Below are positions 8,611-16,889 of a DNA stretch of 20,939 nt, piece after piece. This stretch comes from Hofstenia miamia (taxonomy: Eukaryota; Xenacoelomorpha; Acoela). Location of the stretch: positions 340,893 to 361,831 of the forward strand of contig SCFE01000041.1 in assembly GCA_004352715.1 (NCBI GenBank), in the 5' to 3' direction. Numbering within the stretch: position 1 is the stretch's first letter; every line of letters starts with the position of its first letter. A program made the position numbers and the translations under genes. A model generated the notes under the pieces. The model did no database searches and had not been told where the DNA came from. It saw nothing but the letters and a program-made list of their open reading frames with translations.

Positions 8611-9021
8611 TCAATTGGCACAGTCAGGTTTACAATCTTGTGAAGAAGTACAATATCGATTTGTATTATCTAGATAAGTATTATTAATGCACTTATACAG
8701 TAAACAATCATTGCAATGTTCTTCATCACATCCTGAAGGACAATCAATTACACCATTGTAGATTATACGAGTTGAAATGCAAAGATTATAGTGCTCTGCA
8801 CATCTCACTTTACCATTTGAACAATAGTAGATACCGTATTCGTCATCACGATTATTGTTGCAATCTTCTTCGCCATTATTCACTTCAGTAAGTTGAATGC
8901 AAGTATAATCCTTGCACTTAAATTCGGCATTAGAGCAGTTATTTTGACAGTTGTAACCTTCTTCAATAGTGCAGGATCCTCCTCTGTGCAAAATAAGCAG
9001 TGCCAAAATTATAGCAAGCAT
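8611..9021 (-). CDS. Secreted LDLa-like cysteine-rich protein, first tandem copy (136 aa)
   Basis: I chose the ATG at 9021 rather than the one 14 codons upstream because only this one aligns with the start of the second copy. Residues 1-16 (MLAIILALLILHRGGS) form a signal peptide, so the product should be extracellular. LDLa-like repeat 1 has cysteines at 29, 36, 41 and 54 with a DDE acidic motif, but asparagine 48 occupies the C4 position and no C6 is present. Repeat 2 has cysteines 67, 74, 81, 94 and 98/103, with tyrosine 88 where the second copy encodes cysteine. A third degenerate repeat uses cysteines 106, 111, 124, 130 and 134. The frame ends two codons past the tandem-duplication junction, so this is a truncated version of a longer protein. 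Upstream lies a CCAAT box. It may be a functional short paralogue or simply a duplication remnant with no lesions yet. Confidence 0.65.
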   Translation of the reverse strand: MLAIILALLILHRGGSCTIEEGYNCQNNCSNAEFKCKDYTCIQLTEVNNGEEDCNNNRDDEYGIYYCSNGKVRCAEHYNLCISTRIIYNGVIDCPSGCDEEHCNDCLLYKCINNTYLDNTNRYCTSSQDCKPDCAN

Positions 9022-9072
9022 GTTCAAAGTGAAAGTAAACTGCCGTTTGAGTAAAGTATACAATAGACCTTA

Positions 9073-9081
9073 GCTGATTGG
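9073..9081 (-). promoter_or_regulatory. CCAAT-box motif upstream of LDLa copy 1
   Basis: Reads CCAATCAGC on the minus strand, about 50 bp upstream of the ATG. It is identical in the second tandem copy while the surrounding 5' flank has diverged, which suggests a promoter element. I see no clear TATA box beyond a weak TGTATAC at 9055-9061. Confidence 0.5.
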
Positions 9082-9102
9082 TTAAGGCCCTCTTAATCTA
9101 AA

Positions 9103-9945
9103 TATGGAATTATTCTGAAGAATTAATAGAATTGAGTATTTTTAAAACTGCATTAAATATTCAATAAACATATTCAATATTCCCAAAACGATAAAATCAC
9201 ACACGTTTTTTATTTCATCTGAACTGTAACTATTAAGCTTCAGATACGACAGGTATTTTTTAATATTTACATGTAATCTTGGGCCAAATGACCCATGAGA
9301 GATATACATACAAATCTTGTGACAGGCCACTTCCAGCTACATTTTCAAATGACTTAATTATCACACTTAAGTATCATTTCATTAAATTAATAATGTTCCA
9401 ATTATTAGCAGTTTGTCAGAATCTATGATGGTCTGTTTAAACAATTATTAAACGCTTATTTAAATCACAAACTAAGAAAGATATCCGAAATCCGAAGGAA
9501 CACAGGATAGAGCAATGCAAAGATTGAAGTCGGACCCCTCACGGACCGGACACGGTCACCCATAAATTAACTTCACCGGTCACTTAAGATGTGGTCATAA
9601 CGGCCAGCTAATTTATTCTGTGAGTTCCCACTCAAGCTGCGAAAGCATGTGACAATTACCACAAGGAATTTACTAAAATACGATTGCAAATACACTCTGT
9701 AATTTACAAAAACCTTCACTTATTTACATATGCAATTCATTGACGTGGGTCAAGTCGTATTTTTTGAATAAATACAAGTGCACAATGAAATAGTGCCATT
9801 GAACATTGAATGTCGATTCAGTGGTATAATTTCTGTAAGTGAGAGCTCTAAGGATTTAAGTATCTAAACAATAACAGCATGCTTAATTGTTACTCTCCAT
9901 TTAACTTTTACCCTTATATATTGCAGGAGTGTTGGAATTTTGCAG
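9103..9945. other. 5' flank of the LDLa locus, no gene seen
   Basis: AT-rich, with a more GC-rich island at about 9525-9610 containing CACGGACCGGACACGG and CACCGGTCAC words. No coding domain, RNA gene or repeat boundary recognised. Confidence 0.5.
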
Positions 9946-9949
9946 ATTT

Positions 9950-9990
9950 AGGCCCAAGCTCGGCTCAGCTCGGCCCGCCTTACCCGATCC
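9950..9990. repeat. GC-rich GCCCAAGC/CGGC motif island (first)
   Basis: TTTAGGCCCAAGCTCGGC followed by TCAGCTCGGCCCGCC stands out from the AT-rich background. A same-strand relative (TTTAGACCCAAGCCGGCCC) lies at 11465-11483. Such repeats occur in subterminal regions of some hAT-type elements, but I cannot demonstrate an element here. Confidence 0.35.
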
Positions 9991-11200
9991 AAATTGTTTT
10001 TCTTTTACGCGACTGATAGTGACTTTTGCCTCATAGAGTACCATAATCACTACACTATGAATTTGATTGGATTATTCGAATTGAATTGTTAACCTTAATA
10101 AAATAAACGACTGGGGCTAAAGAGTTTAAATCTTTCTGGAGCAAATGTGAGCCCCTCCTGCAAATTACTGCATTTGGCTACTAAATAGTATTGAATGGGC
10201 ATCTTCACAAATGTTGCCAATTCAACAAAAATTTTCTAAATTATTCTAAATTTGTGCATAGATTCGCCTTCAATTATTTAGAAACTTTTTGTTGGTTTCT
10301 TCTTAGAATTTTTAAACGCTTTCATCTCACAAATTAATAAAATCTCAAAAATCAAAATGCACTATGTAAATGAGATGTGCGGGTTTTTTATAGATTAAAG
10401 TGCTTATATTTTAATCTTTTGCTTAGATTTTTATGGAAAACACACAAAATTTTTGCTTTGATAATATTGTAATGTTAAGTGAGATAATGGCGGTTGTAGG
10501 CATAATGACAACGATCTATCAATGTCTAGTCTCGTGAAATTTCATTATTAACTGGTCTTGGCAAAACTTAACTGCCAATTTTGTAATTAGCCTTTTGCAT
10601 GTAAACGAACCTTAAGAGAAGGGAACCACAACAGAAGCATTTATATTCTACTACTCTTTTATCCAAACCTTTCTTAAAAATTAATTCTATATGAAATTGA
10701 AATTTGTGTTTATTTTAATTTTTATATGTATTTGTACACATTCTACAAAATTACTGGAGTTCACTAAAAAATTTTGACAAATTATTTACACGAATATCAA
10801 TTAAAATGTTGTTAATTTCTTTTGCTACAACAATTTATGTAATATTTAAAGAAAATAATACTTTCCTGCATATTCCTTATTATAAGAGGTAGTAAACATA
10901 GATATGTTTAAATTTTTGTTTATTACCATTGAAATGTATGCTTGCATGCAAAGCGCTAATCATACATAGATGGCCTGAATACCAGAAGGTGAACATATAT
11001 TGGCATTTAGAGTAATTATAATAATACTATTTTTTGAAGAAACCATTTTAAAATATTGCAACACCTGCTGAGTAATATGCCCTACGAACAAGGTATCATA
11101 TAGGCCTATGTCATGTTTCATGATTTCTTCCTACCGCCCCCACAAATTTAGTAATATAAGAATTCCCACAACTAATAATTATTACCAGGATTGCAGTCGT
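9991..11200. other. AT-rich stretch without a gene
   Basis: About 1.2 kb with no ORF above 60 codons, no recognisable domain and no clear repeat structure. The two GC-rich motif islands lie on either side of this stretch. Confidence 0.5.
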
Positions 11201-11268
11201 CCTTTTTATCTTTTAGAGAACATATCCTTTCTTATATATTCAATTACTAAAATTCTCTTCCAACTTAC

Positions 11269-11412
11269 ATCAACTTTCATCAGCACAATTAAAAGGTAGT
11301 TTTCAGAAACGGTCTTTGCTTGTAGCAGACAAAATTTAGATATTAAAAGTATTGCACCAGCTATCAATGCAGGGCTGATTAAACGTAAAGAAAATGCATT
11401 TTTCATTTGCAA
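11269..11412 (-). CDS. Weak candidate first exon with signal-peptide-like N-terminus
   Basis: The minus-strand frame from 11412 begins MQMKNAFSLRLISPALIAGA and continues hydrophobic to SKFCLLQA, like a secretion signal. After 48 codons, GAT|GTAAGT (GT at 11267-11268) would be a good phase-0 donor; unspliced, the frame stops at 11206. It lies upstream of the LDLa locus on the same strand, but those copies have their own signal peptides, so a connection is not shown. Such a frame could easily arise by chance in AT-rich DNA. Confidence 0.2.
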
Positions 11413-11464
11413 AGTTTAAGTTTCTAGTGAATTTTTCCTTGTATTTCAAAAACCAATTAAATCT

Positions 11465-11536
11465 TTAGACCCAAGCCGGCCCGGCATGAATTGCTAAGTA
11501 GAAAATCCGGCCCAAGCCCAGCGCAAACCCGGCCCA
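11465..11536. repeat. GC-rich GCCCAAGC/CGGC motif island (second)
   Basis: Contains AAGCCGGCCCGGC, CCGGCCCAAGCCCAGC and AACCCGGCCC. Similar in wording and strand to the island at 9950-9990. The 101-codon plus-strand reading frame that starts here (11491-11796) begins with this repeat in translation, and I do not accept it as a gene. Confidence 0.35.
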
Positions 11537-11539
11537 ATT

Positions 11540-12150
11540 TTATGACCAACTCATTTCAAACTCTGCATAACAGTAATGACTTAGAACTTGTACAAACTGT
11601 TAGTAAGCATGCCTATTGCTCACAGTGCCTTTCAAGGCACAAACCAATAAGATTGTTACAGTCCATAGAGAAACTAGAGGGTTTATATCATTTGCTCTCT
11701 TCCAGTTTGTTTTCACTGTCACATCACTCATCAGAAATGTCAAACTATGAAGTCTTAATGCAAGCAATATCCAAGCCATTAAGCTCTGCTTGTTAGATCA
11801 GGTGCAGGAAAGCAAAATCTTCCATTAGCTCAAAATGGCAGCGGAAAATCAATATCCCTGAACACTATCAAGATCCAGTATAAATAGCAATGGGTCCAAT
11901 AGCATGAGACAACCACTAATTAAATCGAGTTTTAGTCTTAGCACAAACAAATATAATTAAAAAATTTGTTATTTTTGATTGATTTTTAAATTCACAATTG
12001 AAAATGTCTAAAATTTCTCATGGTGATAAAGAAAAATACACCTCAGATTTGGAATTAGTGTATTTTAAATAGTAAGAGAAAACTACTCATTAGGCATTGT
12101 TTCAACTTTAACATTAATGGAAAATACAAAATTTTGTCATTTTTGCTTGA
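11540..12150. other. Stretch with no supportable gene
   Basis: The part up to about 11880 is less AT-rich than its surroundings and looks like older mobile-element or genic debris, but I recognise no domain in any frame. The rest is AT-rich with nothing visible. Confidence 0.4.
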
Positions 12151-12153
12151 TTT

Positions 12154-12621
12154 TCAAATGTAAAATTTGAAATTTGAAGAAAATTCAGTTGGTGATGTTA
12201 AATAATGGACATCAGATTTGCAATCAACATACTTGAATTTACAGATAACACCTAACCAAAAGCCAGAATAAATTTCAATATTAAAATTTGCAGCATTGTG
12301 AAATTTTTGGCACAAATATTCACCATTACATGATAATAGATTCCTCAAAAGATGTGTTAATATCTTAAGATTTCGCAATTTTTTAGAAGGCTTAGAGAAA
12401 ACTGATCCAAATTTGGGAAAACGGTTTAGGTTAAAGTTATCTACTTGTGAAGAATTGAAGATATTTTCACCTGCCGCATTACTTCCTTCATGGCATGCGC
12501 AAGTAAAGTAAAGCACTTCTAACATTGTCATCTTTATGCTATTTTCATTTAATAAATCGTTCAAGAATCTATAGAAGGTCAGAAATCCCAAGTGAAGTGA
12601 GTATACCCAAAACCAAACCAT
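12154..12621 (-). CDS. Unrecognised 155-codon reading frame
   Basis: An open frame from ATG 12621, starting MVWFWVYSLHLGFLTFYRFL. It contains five cysteines (CAC, SC, LC, VIC and VDC contexts) and a basic stretch near KPSKKLRNLK. The length is notable for such AT-rich DNA, but I recognise no family, signal peptide or repeat, see no obvious splice context, and composition resembles the surroundings. It may be a chance ORF or a fragment of an unrecognised mobile element. Confidence 0.2.
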   Translation of the reverse strand: MVWFWVYSLHLGFLTFYRFLNDLLNENSIKMTMLEVLYFTCACHEGSNAAGENIFNSSQVDNFNLNRFPKFGSVFSKPSKKLRNLKILTHLLRNLLSCNGEYLCQKFHNAANFNIEIYSGFWLGVICKFKYVDCKSDVHYLTSPTEFSSNFKFYI

Positions 12622-12624
12622 GTA

Positions 12625-12897
12625 AATCTTTTTTATTGCAGGATAGTTTTCACTAAAATTTTGAAATATAGTAAATGCAACATTCCGTTGTCATCACGTA
12701 AGTGTCTAGAACAGCGGTGCCAAATTCGGCTGCAACGAGCCTAATCGTTCAGCCACTGAATTTAATAAACCTAAAGTAAATTCCTATTATAAAAAATTAG
12801 TACACTATAAAAGACTCAAAAAAGAATGATCCTAAAAACCATTACGTATAGTAGACAATGTTGTCTTTAGGAGTCGAAAACTTTTTTATGCCGTCCA
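12625..12897. other. Short non-coding stretch
   Basis: Contains CAGCGGTGCCAAATTCGGC at 12713-12731, which superficially resembles a hAT-type terminus, but I find no partner end. Nothing else is visible before the TA-flanked element. Confidence 0.4.
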
Positions 12898-13338
12898 TAC
12901 AGTATGTCTCAAAAAAACCTTTAGCCAATTTTAAAATGCTATAAATTTTGACTAATTAATATATTACGAATCTGGTTGCTTTTTTATGCAAAATTTTTTA
13001 AGATTTTGAGAAATATCATCAATCGGTCAAAATTAAAAAGTATGTAATGAGCACTGAAATCACACATCACTTGAGGCTGTGATTGATGCTTTTCAAGAAA
13101 CGTTTGGACTGTTTGACTTGACGTGAACATTCAGTCAGTAGATATGACGTCACCATAAACAACTCGCTGCAATAATAAGGGCTTGGACAGGCTTCCACAC
13201 AAATATTAAAAAAATACGCCATTTACATTATGAAAATGAAAATTTATATACGAGCATGGTACTTTTGCGTTATCTCTCCCCCTCCACTGAAATAATTGCA
13301 ATGCAAAAATATGCAGGTTTATCAATAATAATTATAGA

Positions 13339-13447
13339 CCTAACCCAAACTCCTTCCCCAACCTCAACATTACCACAAACCATAACCCTAACTCTAAACT
13401 AAGCCAACTCACATCTTAGTCCCAACCCTAATCCAAACTATACCCCA
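13339..13447 (-). repeat. Degenerate telomere-like array, C-rich strand
   Basis: Units such as CCTAACCCAAAC, ATAACCCTAACTCTAAAC and CCCAACCCTAATCC resemble diverged CCCTAA repeats. The orientation is opposite to the array at 13736-13908. Confidence 0.7.
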
Positions 13448-13735
13448 AACAATATGTAGAAGAGATATGCAAATTTATTATTAATATTAGTAAGTTTTTA
13501 ATGAATTATAAAATAATTATAATATATTACTATTAATATGCTAATTAGTGTTTGTTTACAAAGCAATTATAGGATTTAGCAATGTTTGTTCAATCACCAA
13601 GAGCCTTTTTCCTCAATCTTTTCAAGTAGTAATTTTATTTCAAAGCCTTTTAAAAAGGTTTTGCGTTGTTTACATAAATTAAATATGTTTCCAATGAGTC
13701 CGCCCTGTCTTGGTAAAGAGCATACAATCATGTTA

Positions 13736-13908
13736 GGTTTATGTTTTGGGGTAAGATTAGGTTTAGCTTAGAATTTATCTTAAAGTTAGAGTTGTGTTTA
13801 GGGTTATGTTTTGGGTTAGGATTAGGGATATAGTTAGAGTTAGGTTTAGATTTAGGGTTATGGTTTAAGATATGGTTTGCGTTAGAGTTAGGGTTAAGGT
13901 TATAATTG
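13736..13908 (+). repeat. Degenerate telomere-like array, G-rich strand
   Basis: Units such as GTTTAGGGTTATG, GGGTTAGGATTAGGG and GAGTTAGGGTTAAGG resemble diverged TTAGGG repeats. This array faces the C-rich one to form the interior of an inverted-repeat element, so it is not a chromosome end. Confidence 0.7.
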
Positions 13909-14084
13909 TTACGTTGATAAATTAGCAAAACTTTGAGTGGGGGTGTGGAGAGATAACGCAAAAGTACCACTAGCATTAGCAATGATATAATGATAACGCG
14001 CTTACTTCATCAACTATTTAATAAATTAATTCAAAATTTATATCATTTTGAAAATAGAAAAAAGTTTCTTTGAGACATACTATA

Positions 14085-15520
14085 GAAATGATGTAGAAGC
14101 GCTTCTTAACTAAACTTGGTTTTTACCTAAAAACTTGCAATTCAAAATCACGCGAGTTTTCAACAAAAATCGTTTAAGCATGTATACGAAACAATCATTA
14201 TGCAACAGGGTACTGTTTTATGCCACAAATCAGCGCTAATGAGTGATGTATAAGGAACTCTACGCATTTACACTTGACTACGTAGTTCTACGTAGTTCTT
14301 GCATTCTTGAACCAAACCAACCATGTATTACTATGAATTTGAACACATGTAAGCAACAATGATCTTTAACTGTTTCTTGATATGTGTAAAGACTTCCAAA
14401 ATCCATTAAGGCGTGCCGAGCGCAAAGTCAGATGTCGCGGGGCCAAAGGCATGTCTCAAAAAAGCAGAGCCGGACTAGGAGCGAAAATAAAAGATAGAAC
14501 TCACTTGCTGCTTTTAGATTGTGCTTTGCTTAATAGGGTTTAAGCTATAAACGCTTAAAATTATTGGATCATGACAAATTTTTAAATAATCCCGAGCAGT
14601 TTAATGTTAAATGTGTATAACTCACAAAGATTTCTTAAATCTGAAAGCCTCATACCCTACAGAATTTACATCTTAAATCAGGCCCGATCGCGATCATGTT
14701 TAGGCACAAAGACCTTTGACTTGGTGCGCCTGAATGAAATTTGGGGGGATTCCGAAAACAAATAGTCAATGGTAGTTGTTGCTGCCTATTATCTGAATAT
14801 TAGGCATTTGACAAATCCGAAAGTTTTTACAAAAAATCTAATTTTTCATTGAAAAATAATTGAGATTTTCAGATTTTTTTGTTTCTTTATTTTGGTTTCA
14901 GTAAACTTGTTTCTGCTTGCTATTGACTTTGTTTTTATTAAATTATGCTTTTCTAACAGTATTCTGCGCAGTTAAAGGCACCTAGATAGGGCAGAGCTTG
15001 ACTAGCATGTTCTTTAACTTAGGGCTAGGTTAACGGTTATGGGTTTTTGTTGTTATGCATTTCATTCATTATTAAAATTGTTATTATTGCTACCACCTAA
15101 ATTGCACAAGATGAGAAACGCACTACTGAAGGTTTTTTACTTAGCACGTAGGTTTCACTCGCTGCACCCAAGAGTATTATGGCTTCTCTTTTCATTTTCT
15201 TTATTACGGCTCTAGTCTTATACGACTCTTTCACCAGGTTATATGTTTCAGGTCGGCCGAGTGTGGCCACTCTTCCCCTTTTACGATCTCCTGTTTACTT
15301 TTACTTTTACAAGATAGGGTACATTAGCAAAAGGAATTAGTTATAAAACAGTAGCCTCGGTAAATTCACTCATCAACAGGAACTGTAGGGAATTAGGACT
15401 ACTTGCTGATTTCATACCGATGCCACAATATATAAATGTTAGATATTTCAACATCAATTTTCAATTTTATTTTCTTAATGTAACCGTACAATATAATCAA
15501 TTCTTTGATAGTCTTCTTTT
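14085..15520. other. Intergenic stretch without a supportable gene
   Basis: Contains a small direct repeat (CTACGTAGTT twice, 14279-14299) and a GC-richer patch at 14410-14480 with GCGTGCCGAGCGCAAAG and GCGGGGCCAAAGGC, likely a fragment of an old mobile element. No coding domain or RNA gene seen. Confidence 0.45.
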
Positions 15521-15524
15521 CACA

Positions 15525-15554
15525 CAGTACCGTAAAACGGGGCTAACTTGGAAC
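15525..15554 (+). repeat. Left terminal inverted repeat of the pogo-like element
   Basis: About 30 bp, starting CAGTACCGTAAAACGG and continuing GGCTAACTTGGAAC. The segment CTAACTTGGAAC recurs in modified form inside the element at 15645-15660. Confidence 0.85.
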
Positions 15555-15644
15555 GGTTTAAAATAATATATCAACCATCAAATAACTTTTATAAAAAGTT
15601 AAAAATAAACCAAGTTCAAAACCATACCATCTTTTCTATTTTAT

Positions 15645-15660
15645 GGGGTAACTTGGAACA
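15645..15660 (+). repeat. Subterminal copy of the transposon-end motif
   Basis: GGGGTAACTTGGAACA matches the inner part of the right TIR at 15 of 16 positions, about 100 bp inside the left end. Repeated subterminal motifs often serve as transposase binding sites; that role is inferred. Confidence 0.6.
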
Positions 15661-15724
15661 CTTATTCAAATACAACGAAACAGTTATCAAAATGCATCTA
15701 CATTCCACAGTACGAGATGCTCGT

Positions 15725-16619
15725 AATTAAATGCTCATTGCAGACAATCTTTGCACTGAAAATGGATGTTTGTTGACATTGTATACACTGAAGCCGATCG
15801 TATTCTGTATAATTTGCATAAAAACATTGTCACAAGTAACAAAGATCGTCCTCGTGGTCCTCTTCTGATTCTGAAGATGAAGATTAGCCACTAGATTCTT
15901 CATCTGGTACAGCCATCTCACCTGACTTTCTGTGGCTATGATAAAGACCAGTGCACGGAAAGCCGGAGATCAAGTTCTTGGCAACATTTTTCGTTTGCCA
16001 CAGCTCCGATAACATCACTGGAAAGTGTTCCTTTGGAAATGGACCATGTCTTCTGGTCTCCTTTCGAAAATTGTCGAGAATTTCTCTCCACATCAATTTC
16101 ATTAGGTGAAATACGGCAACATCAAGTAGCTGCAAGATGTGAGTTGTGTTCGGTGTAAAAGCAGTGAAATAGATATCATGTGTCTTTGTCAACTGTATAA
16201 CTTTTGATGAGAAGTGACTTGCCAAATTATCGCCAACACGAAGCTTTCTGCCAGGCCTTCTACCGACAGTCTTAGGAAAGACATCAGTACCATGTTTCAA
16301 ATGTCGAAATTTCGAACCAACCTGATTTTGTCACTGCATAGACTGAGTCCTTCGGGCTTCACTGAGCCCACCCCTCGTAGAGATTGTGTTTTGTAACATA
16401 CCATTGATGGGAGAAGTTCACCTGTGGCTGATCGACATACCATAATCGAAATATTTGTCTTAGAATTCTCTTTGACCAGTTCCTCTTTGAACAGCACCTG
16501 CATAATCAGACACACAAGTTTCGTCATAGTTAACAATATTTTCAGGAGAAATTTCAATGCAATGTTGTTGAAAAAGGTGGATTGGACGATATCTTCCAAT
16601 AACGCGTTTCTGATTTAGC
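15725..16619 (-). pseudogene. pogo/Tigger-family (DDE_1) transposase, 5'-truncated and frameshifted
   Basis: The transposase core is readable in segments on the minus strand. VNYDETCVSDYAGAV (about 16488-16535) holds the first catalytic aspartate. A shifted frame gives ENSKTNISIMVCRSATGELL, the next gives TKSGWFEISTFETWY, and a third shift leads to RKLRVGDNLASH (about 16211-16246) with the second aspartate, THILQLLDVAVF (about 16108-16143) with the third, and ISGFPCTGLY. The spacing of the last two aspartates (35 residues between) is usual for the family. Three frame changes, a stop at 15884-15886 before an acidic SSSSESEEDHEDD tail, and a TGA at 15830-15832 before a CIQC-type cysteine pair make it inactive. 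The helix-turn-helix DNA-binding region is absent: the frame begins essentially at the right TIR, indicating an internal deletion. Confidence 0.8.
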
Positions 16620-16649
16620 TGTTCCAAGTTACTCCGTTTTACGGTACTG
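16620..16649 (-). repeat. Right terminal inverted repeat of the pogo-like element
   Basis: Reads, inverted, CAGTACCGTAAAACGGAGTA followed by ACTTGGAACA. The inner bases flow directly into the transposase reading frame. Confidence 0.85.
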
Positions 16650-16889
16650 ATCTATGACAGATCTTCCCTCTATTCATATTTGTTGACGTTCTTAATATCT
16701 GCGCAAAAGCAGCTCCTAAATTACAAAAATTATTTATGCATGTATATTTAAAATTCAACTAAAATTTTGAACACACATATTAGACCGGCTTCGAAAGAGA
16801 GTCTACTTTCTTCAGTAAAATGGTGGTGATATATTTAAAATATAGTTGTATTTTAAGATGAATTGTATTAGAAATGTTTAACTTCTTTG
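16650..16889. other. Short non-coding stretch between two mobile-element fragments
   Basis: AT-rich, no feature recognised. Confidence 0.4.

Larger units (their letters stand above)
8137..9102 (-). repeat. 483-bp tandem duplication of promoter plus LDLa 5' exon
   Basis: Unit 8620-9102 is followed head-to-tail by unit 8137-8619. The landmark ACAGTCAGG occurs at 8620 and 8137, GCTGATTGG at 9073 and 8584, and the start codons at 9021 and 8531. The spacing varies slightly because of small indels. The upstream unit breaks exactly at the KPDC codons, where the second unit's 5' flank begins. This duplication truncated copy 1 and gave both copies their own upstream region. Confidence 0.8.
13258..13969. 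mobile_element. Inner inverted-repeat element carrying telomere-like arrays
   Basis: GGTACTTTTGCGTTATCTCT begins at 13259 and its exact inverse ends at 13968; the repeat then degrades through CCCCCTCCACT against AGTGGGGGTGTGG. The interior carries two facing degenerate TTAGGG-like arrays and an AT-rich centre. It lies wholly within the outer TA-flanked element, so either it inserted there or the two inverted repeats are parts of one compound element. The short plus-strand frame at 13586-13771 and the Asn/Pro-rich minus-strand frame at 13728-13982 are translations of the repeat, not genes. Confidence 0.65.
12900..14082. mobile_element. Outer TA-flanked inverted-repeat element (Tc1/mariner-like MITE)
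   Basis: The left terminus CAGTATGTCTCAAAAAAAC (12900-12918) recurs inverted at the right end, GTTTCTTTGAGACATACTA (14064-14082). Similarity extends about 55 bp inwards through an ATTTTAAAATGnTATAAATTTTGA-type segment. TA dinucleotides flank both ends (12898-12899 and 14083-14084), as expected for a Tc1/mariner-type insertion. No transposase coding is visible, so it is non-autonomous. It encloses a second inverted-repeat element. Confidence 0.7.
15525..16649. mobile_element. pogo/Tigger-like DNA transposon, deletion derivative
   Basis: The left terminus CAGTACCGTAAAACGG begins at 15525. The right terminus, ending CCGTTTTACGGTACTG at 16649, is its inverse, and the match continues through GGGGCTAACTTGGAAC against GGAGTAACTTGGAACA, giving TIRs of about 29-30 bp. 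The 1125-bp body encodes minus-strand fragments of a DDE_1-type transposase. The element is shorter than autonomous members of the family, which carry a DNA-binding N-terminus missing here. Flanking dinucleotides (CA and AT) do not form a clean TA duplication. Confidence 0.8.

Noticed and set aside
8394-8621. 75-codon minus-strand frame across the second LDLa copy
   Set aside because: Follows the shifted frame after the 4-nt deletion; the homologous frame is a different one.
8338-8643. 101-codon plus-strand frame
   Set aside because: Antisense shadow of the LDLa second copy.
11491-11796. 101-codon plus-strand frame
   Set aside because: Begins in the GC-rich repeat island, has no recognisable domain and no splice context.
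12713-12731. hAT-like terminus CAGCGGTGCCAAA
   Set aside because: No matching opposite end or 8-bp duplication found nearby.
13339-13908. Possible chromosome end or interstitial telomere fusion
   Set aside because: Arrays are degenerate, short and enclosed by exact inverted repeats, so an element-borne origin fits better than a head-to-head telomere fusion.
13728-13982. 84-codon minus-strand frame rich in Asn-Pro-Asn
   Set aside because: It is the translation of the degenerate telomere-like array.
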